A stretch of 8,438 nt of DNA from CAYSPU01 sp964432995. GTDB lineage: Bacteria > Verrucomicrobiota > Verrucomicrobiia > Limisphaerales > JAHDYP01. Made by a program: the position numbers and the translations under genes. The stretch covers positions 1-8,438 of the forward strand of contig CAYSPU010000253.1 in NCBI GenBank assembly GCA_964432995.1, given 5' to 3'. Shown here piece by piece: positions 1-5,337 of the stretch. The stretch's first letter is position 1, and every line of letters begins with the position of its first letter. Under the pieces are notes generated by a model. It had not been told where the DNA came from. It was given only the letters and a program-made list of their open reading frames with translations, and ran no database searches.

Positions 1-1034
1 CGTCACGCGCAGGTCCTTCTCGAACCGGATGGGGTCGACGATATGCCAACGATAGAGGCCAAACCGTTGGCCGGCCTGGTAGATTTGGTCTGGCGGCAGC
101 ACCTGGGCCAGCCCGGAGTACGGGGTGGTGAACACGGTGTAGCGGTTCTTGCCGTCCGGTCCTTTCGTGTCGAAATTGTAAGAACCGCAGAAGTAATCCT
201 CGGTGCCCGTCCCGCATATCGTCGGAAAGTCCTTGTCGCCATCCATGAAGAACTTGATCTCGCCTTCGCCCCACNNNNNNNNNNGGCGTGGACTTCCCAG
301 GCAATGTAGGTGCCGACGTAGTGGCCCTGACCCGTGACGCCATCCAGGATGGTGTAGGTCCCCTTGGCCTTCAGCGGGTTCTCGCGACGGTATTGGGCGT
401 GGAAGTAGCCGGCGTCTCCCGGGACATCGGTGAGCGTGTAGTTCACCTGGTAATAAAGGACCATGTCTTTGTCGTCGAGGTTCTCCATGGTAATCCTGGC
501 CTTCTTACGAAACGGCATGGGCCAATAGCAGTTGAAAGCGCTGCCGGGATTCACGCAGACGGCCAGGGAGCCGATCTGTGCGTACTTCCCCCAGCCGCAC
601 GCAAAGAAATCACTCATGGGCACCTCGACGGAAGGCTCGGTCTCGCCGTCCCAGTAGAAGCGGAGGATGTACCAGCGCGTCTTGTCCAAGGGCGCCGGGG
701 TCATCCAGATCTGTTGGATGGCACCGGGACCAGTGATATCGGCCACGGTGAAGGTGGACTTGGCGGGGATACGGACGGAGGGGGAGACCTTCCAGGTTTG
801 GCCGAGGCCGCGGGCGGCGTTTTTGCCGGTGCCTTCGGTCGCCATCCCGGCTTTGCCCTTTTCGCCCGTGAAGTTCTCGGGACTGATCGAACGCGATTTT
901 GCCTTCGAGAGGCGATACAGGCTGCCCAGGCTCTGATCGAGCCCGAGCGCCCCGGCGTCGGCGGCCTGCAGGCCGGTGGTGGAGAGGACGGCTGCCGCGC
1001 AGGCAGCCACCGTCAGGTGTAGCAGTGATTTCAT
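1..1034 (-). CDS. Secreted DUF2961 / GH172-family glycoside hydrolase, partial, interrupted by assembly gap
   Basis: The protein starts at ATG 1034 with a signal peptide (MKSLLHLTVAACAAAVLS, likely cut after about residue 24, ...GLQA). An upstream in-frame extension to 1289 would translate the intergenic heptamer array and put residues ahead of the signal peptide, so it is not used. DUF2961 features follow: GPGAIQQIWMT (102-112), LRFYWDGETEPSVEVPMSDFF (124-144), FNCYWPMPF (168-176), YYQVNYTL and GTYIAWEVHA up to residue 250. After the Ns the reading frame changes. From base 273 it reads WGEGEIKFFMDGD, GTGTEDYFCGSYNF, YTTPYSG-like and QRFGLYRWHIVDPIRFEKDL, all family motifs, for 91 codons to base 1. 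GH172 members act on fructofuranose or D-arabinofuranose linkages. Two conserved glutamates are catalytic in characterised members, and I believe they lie in the GEGE and TEDY segments. The substrate cannot be told. No strong ribosome binding site precedes the start. Family call firm, specificity unknown. Confidence 0.9.
275..284. other. Assembly gap (10 N) inside the GH172 gene
   Basis: Ten Ns fall between the codon for Ala250 and a tryptophan codon at 273-271. Taken literally the gap shifts the frame and makes the downstream part read as nonsense. For the family motif to continue (N/P-G-W-W-G-E-G-E), the missing length must leave remainder 2 when divided by 3. Eight bases, completing two residues and the first W codon of the pair, fits best. 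The gap is therefore probably a placeholder, not a measured length. Confidence 0.95.
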
Positions 1035-1165
1035 GATGCTGAATCTCGCAAGTGCGGTCTGGATGTGGGGGCATTCTGGGCGAACGCCCACCGCGGCGCA
1101 AGCGTCGGCTTCTTCCGGAACGAGCCCCGAAATGGCGGACGCCGGACAGCGGCACTCCGGACATT

Positions 1166-1250
1166 GAGGATTGAGGATTGGGGATTCTACATTGGGGATC
1201 TGCTGCGCAATCCCAAATCGAGAATCCCCAATTCCGAATCCCAAATCTCG
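1166..1250. repeat. Heptamer-periodic imperfect inverted repeat
   Basis: The left arm (1166-1200) reads as five consecutive 7-base units: GAGGATT, GAGGATT, GGGGATT, a degenerate CTACATT, and GGGGATC. After a short spacer the right arm (1209-1250) reads as six consecutive 7-base units of the complementary type, AATCCCA, AATCGAG, AATCCCC, AATTCCG, AATCCCA, AATCTCG. The two arms pair: ATTGGGGATTCT at 1177-1188 is the exact reverse complement of 1221-1232, centred at 1204.5. A transcript could fold into a long imperfect hairpin. It resembles the short tandem heptamer repeats described in some cyanobacteria, and similar AATCCC-type stretches occur between genes of Verrucomicrobiota-like genomes as far as I recall. 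A role is not known to me. Confidence 0.85.
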
Positions 1251-1592
1251 ACCCGCAGCCGACTGGCCGGGACCTCTGCCGCGGACCATCGCGCTGCTGC
1301 CAGCCGGGGACGGAGGGCGGGCGCCTGTCTTTGGCGACGTTCCGCTCCGCTCTCAAGCGGACCGCACCTCGCCTCGCGCCTACGGCGAGCGGATGCGATG
1401 GAACCGGCGCGGATGGTTCGGCCAATCGGGATCGGTGAAGTCAAACGTGCCGTTGGCGAGCGTGCCGGTTGGCTTCACTCTCGGTGCATGCGAGAGAGAC
1501 TAGCGACAAGCGTGCCATCTGCCGCGTGGAGGGCCCCGCGGTTCAGAAGTCGGACAGGTTCACGGTTCAACGGCCGGGCATCTGCGTCGACG

Positions 1593-1609
1593 TCACGCAA
1601 AATGCGTGA
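1593..1609 (-). terminator. Hairpin just after the acidic-protein gene
   Basis: TCACGCA and TGCGTGA form a perfect 7-bp stem around a 3-base loop, 13 bases beyond the TAG stop of the minus-strand gene. There is no T-run after it, so it is a weak candidate for intrinsic termination. It may instead stabilise the mRNA 3' end. Confidence 0.35.
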
Positions 1610-1621
1610 AATCCACGCACA

Positions 1622-2857
1622 CTACTCCCCTTTTCGGAAGGATTCCATGAGCTGGAGGATCCCGGAGCGCAGCTCGAACAACTCCGTGCGGGTGGTGGCC
1701 AGGAGGGTCGACGGCAGGAGGTTCTTCGCGCTAACCCGTTCCAGCGTGGCCAGAGTTTCGTGCAGGTGGCCCAAGGCCCGCTTGAGGCAGGCGACCACGA
1801 AGGCTCCCGGGGTGTGCTCGCGGCCGTAGGCCAGAGTGTTCAGCGCCCCGGCCAACTTCGCCGCCGTCAGTTGGTAGCCCGACAGGAGATCGGACAGATC
1901 CTCGTCCGAGGAATGGCCCAACCCCAGTTCCTTGCAGCGGTGGAAGAAGGCCACGCTCCCGTTGGATGCCCGAAGCGTGAGGGGATGCGACACCCGGCCG
2001 CCCTCGTCGCGGACCCAGTCCACGCCCTCGGTCGCGGCGTCCGGCTCCAAAGTGTCCTCGTCGATTTCCTCGTCAACCGGGGAATCGGATTCGTCCTCCA
2101 GAGCGGAGTCGGGTTCCGCTTCCGGGAAGTCCGGGGTGTCGCCCGACTCTTCCTCCGGTTCGTCTTCATCGAGCCAAGCCCAGCCCATTTCGCGGGCGAT
2201 GATGTGATCTCGGTCCGGGTCATCCTCGTAGCGGTCGAGCAGTTCCATGTATTTGTCCGTGCGCGCGTCGCTTTCCCGGAGCAGTTTCTCGTAGTCGAAC
2301 TCGTCCCATTCCTTGTCTTCGGGAGGGTGATGTTGGGCGGCTTCCACCGCTTGATTCAGCCGCCCGAGGAACTGGCGGAAGCCGGCTGCCGATTCCCATT
2401 TCCTCCGGTTCTCTTCTTCCGGGGTGAGACGCCAGGCCGGGGCGGAGATGGTGAGCTGGTAGTCGGCGCTCTCGATGATCACCCGGCCGTCGGATTCGCT
2501 GTACCATTCGAGGTAGAGGCAGTTGGCCATGTGCTCGGGGGCGGGCTTGCCTTCCCTGCGGAGGCGGCAGAACTCCTCGATGGGGACATCGGGCACCCGG
2601 ACACGGCGCGAGGCGGTGAGATCGCCAATCCGACCGCGCTGCAGCAGTTCCAGGCGACGATGCCGCGGCAACGGATAGGTCTCGCCCGGATTTGAGAATT
2701 CCAGGAGACACCCGGCGAGGTCGGGACACGCATTCCCCCGCAACTCAAGGACCAGCGGTTCGCTCTGGCCGGCCAGCCAGATTCGACCGCGGACCGTTCC
2801 TTTCTGGCGGTTGTCCAGTTCGCCTCGTAGAACAGAATCGTGAATCCTCCAAGCCAT
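1622..2857 (-). CDS. Uncharacterised protein with a central acidic segment, 411 residues
   Basis: I do not recognise a named domain. The start is ATG 2857: an in-frame stop lies at 2894-2896 and no other start codon lies between. No purine-rich ribosome binding site precedes it; the upstream bases are pyrimidine-rich. There is no signal peptide or membrane segment, so it is probably cytoplasmic. Residues 1-140 look like a beta-rich domain (RIHDSVLRGELDN, GRIWLAG, LVLELRGN, LYLEWYSESDGRVIIESADYQLTI). Residues 145-225 are helical and charged. Residues 230-271 are extremely acidic, with 23 Asp/Glu in 42 positions and no Lys or Arg. Residues 288-411 are predicted helical (AAKLAGALNTLAYG, ACLKRALGHLHETLATLERV). 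From memory the N-terminal part resembles conserved hypothetical proteins of Verrucomicrobiota and Planctomycetota, without known function. Consistent codon structure and a well-formed protein over 400 codons make it a real gene. Confidence 0.8.
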   Translation of the reverse strand: MAWRIHDSVLRGELDNRQKGTVRGRIWLAGQSEPLVLELRGNACPDLAGCLLEFSNPGETYPLPRHRRLELLQRGRIGDLTASRRVRVPDVPIEEFCRLRREGKPAPEHMANCLYLEWYSESDGRVIIESADYQLTISAPAWRLTPEEENRRKWESAAGFRQFLGRLNQAVEAAQHHPPEDKEWDEFDYEKLLRESDARTDKYMELLDRYEDDPDRDHIIAREMGWAWLDEDEPEEESGDTPDFPEAEPDSALEDESDSPVDEEIDEDTLEPDAATEGVDWVRDEGGRVSHPLTLRASNGSVAFFHRCKELGLGHSSDEDLSDLLSGYQLTAAKLAGALNTLAYGREHTPGAFVVACLKRALGHLHETLATLERVSAKNLLPSTLLATTRTELFELRSGILQLMESFRKGE

Positions 2858-2898
2858 ACAGCGGGAGGAAGAATAGCGACGCGTCCGGCCAAATCAAC

Positions 2899-2926
2899 GG
2901 ATTTGGGGAGGGGGATTTGGGGAGGG
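2899..2926 (+). repeat. Perfect 14-base tandem duplication, G-quadruplex candidate
   Basis: GGATTTGGGGAGGG at 2899-2912 is repeated exactly and without a spacer at 2913-2926. Within it, four G-runs of 4, 5, 4 and 3 bases are separated by loops of 1, 4 and 1 bases (2905-2926). This is a textbook intramolecular G-quadruplex pattern with short loops. The G-rich strand is the template strand of the gene that starts 42 bases away at 2857. The 5' end also pairs with 2889-2895 (CCAAATC/GATTTGG, loop AACG), which would compete with the quadruplex. Confidence 0.8.
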
Positions 2927-3168
2927 CCCGTCACGAGGCTGCGCATCCTGAAGTTGACGGTGAGTCTCCGTCTGGGTGGGCGGGCGACACCGTTGCCCGC
3001 AACTCACAGCCGAACGGGTCTCGACGCCCGCAGAAGCCGGCCGAAAACGCCAGGATGCTTGGCAGCGCACCGCAGTCCATCCCGGTGCCAGCCCCGATGC
3101 GCCCAGCGCATGCGGAGTGCCACGCTCGGCGCGGGGCCAGGGGCACTGCTACGGATGCCAGCAATCGG

Positions 3169-3185
3169 GCCGGCTGCAAGCCGGC
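3169..3185 (-). terminator. GC-rich hairpin downstream of the isomerase-like gene
   Basis: GCCGGC, loop TGCAA, GCCGGC form a perfect 6-bp GC stem, beginning 21 bases past the stop of the minus-strand gene ending at 3207. No T-run follows, so intrinsic termination is unproven. Because GCCGGC is itself palindromic, the element could equally be one copy of a dispersed intergenic repeat. Confidence 0.3.
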
Positions 3186-3206
3186 GCTCCGGCGGGGAAA
3201 GCCGCG

Positions 3207-4145
3207 TCAGGCTCGTTGGCCGAAGAGACGGCGCACGTATTGCGCCGTCGCGCGGTTCGCGGCGACGACGTCCATGGTGTGCGGTGTTCCGTTCTCGACG
3301 GCCTGTTCGAGAACCAGGTGTGGTTTGACACCCAACGCCTCGAGTTCCTGCGCCAGACGCGGGTAATCGATGTCGCCGGCGCCCATCGTTTCGGACCAGA
3401 CGCCGCCCCGGGACTGGCGCAGGTGGAGCTCGCAGACACGTTTGCCGTAGAGCTTCACGACGTCGAAAAGGGCTACCGCCGAGTTGCCCGCGCCGCGATA
3501 GACCCAGTGGGCGTCGAGACAGAGGTGGACGCAGTCGGGCCGGGTGCCGGCGAGCATGTGGTGAAACTCGCGGGCCGCGTTCCGCAGTTCGATGTCGTGG
3601 TTGTGGTAGGCCAACTGGAGCTTGAGTTTCTTCAGCTCGAGTCCCAGCCGGTTCATGGCGTCCGCCTGCAGCTCCAGTTGCCGGTCGTCCTTGTTTTCGG
3701 GACCGGCCCAACGAATCGGGCTGGGGTTGGTGACCACGATCCGACACCCGGCGTCCCTGGCAGCGCGCGCAATCGCCAGGACATCGGCGAGGCTACGTTC
3801 CACCTGTGCAGGGTCGTGCAGCGTGCTGTTGACGTAGACCGACCGCATCTCCAAGCCGTTTTTCCGGAGAAGGGGCGCCAACTTCTCGACGTCGGCCGGC
3901 GCATTCAATCCTGGCTCGTAGCCGTCGATTCCGGCCGACTTCATCTCGGCGAGGGCCTGGTCAAGCGTCTGGTCGTTCAGTTCGCGCTTCTCCCGCTGGT
4001 AGAAGACGTGCCAGACGTAGGAGTTGCAGGCGATGTGGAGGGGGCGACGCCGGGCGGCCGCGGCAGTGCCCGGGGCTCCCAGAAGCCAGGTGGCGGCGGA
4101 AGCAGCGGCGCAGCGCCCCAGGAAATCACGGCGGGAAGCATTCAC
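3207..4145 (-). CDS. Tat-exported sugar phosphate isomerase/epimerase-like TIM-barrel protein
   Basis: The 312-residue protein starts at GTG 4145; GGGAAAG about 8 bases upstream is a plausible ribosome binding site. A twin-arginine signal (SRRDFLG, residues 4-10) and a hydrophobic stretch ending near AAAA (28-31) predict export of a folded protein. The body fits the xylose-isomerase-like / AP-endonuclease-2 TIM barrel (PF01261). Likely divalent-metal ligands are in place: Glu77 (GYEPGLN), His181 and/or His183 (YHNHD), Asp211 with His213 (LCLDAHW), His241 (ELHLRQS) and Glu280 (LVLEQAV). The barrel's last helix is present (VRRLFGQRA). Members isomerise or epimerise sugars, inositols or their phosphates, and many exported relatives in this phylum group have no assigned substrate. 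Its strand partners (acidic protein, GH172) are too far away to assume an operon, although an exported sugar enzyme near a secreted glycosidase suggests carbohydrate use. Confidence 0.9.
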   Translation of the reverse strand: MNASRRDFLGRCAAASAATWLLGAPGTAAAARRRPLHIACNSYVWHVFYQREKRELNDQTLDQALAEMKSAGIDGYEPGLNAPADVEKLAPLLRKNGLEMRSVYVNSTLHDPAQVERSLADVLAIARAARDAGCRIVVTNPSPIRWAGPENKDDRQLELQADAMNRLGLELKKLKLQLAYHNHDIELRNAAREFHHMLAGTRPDCVHLCLDAHWVYRGAGNSAVALFDVVKLYGKRVCELHLRQSRGGVWSETMGAGDIDYPRLAQELEALGVKPHLVLEQAVENGTPHTMDVVAANRATAQYVRRLFGQRA

Positions 4146-4433
4146 GCCGCACTTTCCCAGAGCCGCCGCCAGGCCACAAGACCGAACCCGGATCCTCCCG
4201 TAAGTGGCGCGGTGGGCTCGGTCGTCCCCGGTCGGCGCGCGGTTTTCGCCCCTGCGGGTGGACGCTCTGTCGGCTCCGGGAAGATCCCGCCTCGGTGGCG
4301 GGATCCCATATAGCCGGTGTAGAAGGAGCCCGCGGAGCGGGATCCGGACCTCAGACCTGTAACCTTCCGGTCGCTGGCGGCTCTAACCACCTTGGAAGAG
4401 AGTGGACTGTTCAGACTCTCCAAGAACACTGCC
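4146..4433. promoter_or_regulatory. Divergent intergenic region with strong hairpins
   Basis: This 288-base stretch separates the divergent isomerase-like and DUF4405 genes and must carry both promoters unless transcription starts further away. GATCCCGCC (4283-4291) and GGCGGGATC (4297-4305) form a perfect 9-bp hairpin with a 5-base loop. A second hairpin CCCGC/GCGGG (4329-4341, loop GGA) sits next to it. GCGGGATCC occurs twice in direct orientation (4298-4306 and 4337-4345), so the first arm can pair with either copy. No convincing -35/-10 pair was seen; CATATA at 4308-4313 is a possible -10 but has no good -35. Confidence 0.5.
4391..4424 (+). promoter_or_regulatory. Leader hairpin immediately before the DUF4405 start
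   Basis: CTTGG (4391-4395) pairs with CCAAG (4420-4424), and AGAGT (4399-4403) pairs with ACTCT (4415-4419), with a 3-base bulge and an 11-base loop. The structure ends 9 bases before ATG 4434 and would sequester the purine-rich GGAAGAGAG, so it could tune translation. There is no direct evidence for a function. Confidence 0.3.
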
Positions 4434-5336
4434 ATGTCAGCCGCTCAACCGATGAATCCGAATCCGCCCCGCTTCTCCTGGAGGGCTCTGACCTCCGTCC
4501 TGATCACGATTTCATTCCTCGTGCTGCTCTGGAGCGGGATCATGCTGTTTGCCTCGCCGCCCGGACGGGTCGCGAACTGGACGAACTGGACATTGTTGGG
4601 GCTGACCAAGAAGGAATGGACCAATCTGCACATCTGTTTCAGCGCCTTGTTCCTGGTGGTGGCCGTGTTTCACGTGGTGTTCAATTGGCGGCCGCTAGTG
4701 GGCTACTTCAAAAGCCGGCTGACGCGGCGGATCAGCTTTCGCTGGGAATGGGTGGCGGCATTGGCCGTTTGCGGATTGATCTACGGCGGCACGCGAGCGG
4801 GCATCCCTCCCTTCTCGTCCTTGCTCGCCTTCAACGAGGATCTCAAGCAGAGCTGGGAGCAGCCGACCGGGCGCGCCCCGATCCCGCACGCCGAGTTGCT
4901 GACGCTGGCCGAGTTGGCCGAGAAAGCCGAAGTCGAGCTGCCGCTCGCCACGTCACGTCTGGAGGCCAAAGGAATCCAAGGCGCTTCGGCCGCGATCATC
5001 GTCGAGGAGTTGGCGGAGCGGAATCGCCGGTCCGCCCAGGAGATCTACGAGATCATCCTGGACGAACCGACTCGCGGACGTGGAGCAGCGGGACGCGGCG
5101 AAGGGCGCGGCGAGGGACGAGGGCGGGGCGCCCAGGGCGCGGGCGGCGGGCCCGGCCGAATGACGCTGGGCGAATTCTGTCGCAGTGAAGGGATCGACGT
5201 CGCCGAGGGGTTGCGCCGGCTGGAGGCGAAAGGGATGAAGGGCCGGGCGGAAATGACCTTGCGCGAGATTGCCGTGGACAACGGCTACGAGCGCCCCTAC
5301 GAAGTGCTGGAGATTCTGCGCGGAGCACCGCGCTGA
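4434..5336 (+). CDS. DUF4405-family membrane protein, probable b-type cytochrome, with duplicated C-terminal module
   Basis: ATG 4434 gives 300 residues. A TTG at 4392 in the same frame lies inside a leader hairpin, and ATG 4452 is an alternative; none has a strong ribosome binding site. Residues 15-40, 63-84 and 104-119 are predicted membrane segments. The second carries His66 (WTNLHICF) and His80 (VFHVVFNW), 14 apart, a spacing seen for haem ligands, followed by NWRPLVGYF. This matches DUF4405 (PF14358), a putative membrane-bound cytochrome b-like family. After residue 150 come two copies of a soluble module: about 156-209 (LTLAELAEKAEVELPLATSRLEAKGI...AQEIYEIIL) and 243-295 (MTLGEFCRSEGIDVAEGLRRLEAKGM...PYEVLEIL), joined by a Gly/Arg/Glu linker (about 214-242). 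The next gene follows after one base. Family call fairly firm; haem binding and function are inferred. Confidence 0.85.
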   Translation: MSAAQPMNPNPPRFSWRALTSVLITISFLVLLWSGIMLFASPPGRVANWTNWTLLGLTKKEWTNLHICFSALFLVVAVFHVVFNWRPLVGYFKSRLTRRISFRWEWVAALAVCGLIYGGTRAGIPPFSSLLAFNEDLKQSWEQPTGRAPIPHAELLTLAELAEKAEVELPLATSRLEAKGIQGASAAIIVEELAERNRRSAQEIYEIILDEPTRGRGAAGRGEGRGEGRGRGAQGAGGGPGRMTLGEFCRSEGIDVAEGLRRLEAKGMKGRAEMTLREIAVDNGYERPYEVLEILRGAPR

Positions 5337-5337
5337 C

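Larger units (their letters stand above)
1035..1621. other. 587-base non-coding region between the acidic protein and the GH172 gene
   Basis: No convincing gene lies here on either strand. Apparent open frames are rich in Arg, Pro and Ser, and several simply translate the heptamer array. Structures seen: a small hairpin TGGGC/GCCCA (1077-1090), the 7-base-periodic inverted array (1166-1250), hairpin TCCGCT/AGCGGA with loop CTCA (1346-1361), an imperfect tandem CGTGCC(n)TTGGC pair (about 1446-1473), hairpin CTCTCG/CGAGAG with a 7-base loop (1478-1496) and hairpin TCACGCA/TGCGTGA (1593-1609). The promoter of the GH172 gene probably lies in the part nearest 1035, but I see no clear -35/-10 pair. 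Confidence 0.7.
2858..3206. other. 349-base non-coding region between isomerase-like and acidic-protein genes
   Basis: Frames across this stretch give Arg/Pro/Ala-rich low-quality peptides and none is accepted. It holds the CCAAATC/GATTTGG hairpin (2889-2906), the 14-base tandem duplication (2899-2926), hairpin ATGCGC/GCGCAT with loop CCA (3097-3111) and hairpin GCCGGC/GCCGGC with loop TGCAA (3169-3185). The promoter of the acidic-protein gene is expected near 2860-2960, but no standard sigma-70 boxes are evident. Confidence 0.6.

Noticed and set aside
288..1022. Long plus-strand frame opposite the GH172 gene.
   Set aside because: It is the antisense shadow of a gene with clear family motifs, and it has no domain of its own.
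1246..1259. A 14-base sequence, TCTCGACCCGCAGC, shared with 6398-6411 in another intergenic region.
   Set aside because: One 14-base match in a GC-rich window of this size can occur by chance, and flanking sequence does not match.
1035..1289. N-terminal extension of the GH172 gene to an upstream start at 1289.
   Set aside because: It would place 85 residues, including translated heptamer repeats, in front of a normal signal peptide.
1760..2695. Long plus-strand frame opposite the acidic-protein gene.
   Set aside because: It is mostly hydrophobic and Arg/Gly/Val-rich, as expected for the complement of a high-GC gene. The minus-strand product has a more natural composition and a defined stop and start.
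4392..4433. TTG start adding 14 residues to the DUF4405 protein.
   Set aside because: It lies inside the leader hairpin, has no ribosome binding site, and the added residues precede a sequence that already begins like a normal DUF4405 N terminus.
4142..4435. A 97-codon minus-strand frame filling the divergent region, ending in TGA that overlaps the GTG start of the isomerase-like gene (GTGA).
   Set aside because: The overlap looks like translational coupling, but the peptide is Arg/Gly/Pro/Ser-rich without any recognisable motif, spans two strong hairpins, and its ATG merely shares the palindromic CATG with the plus-strand gene start.
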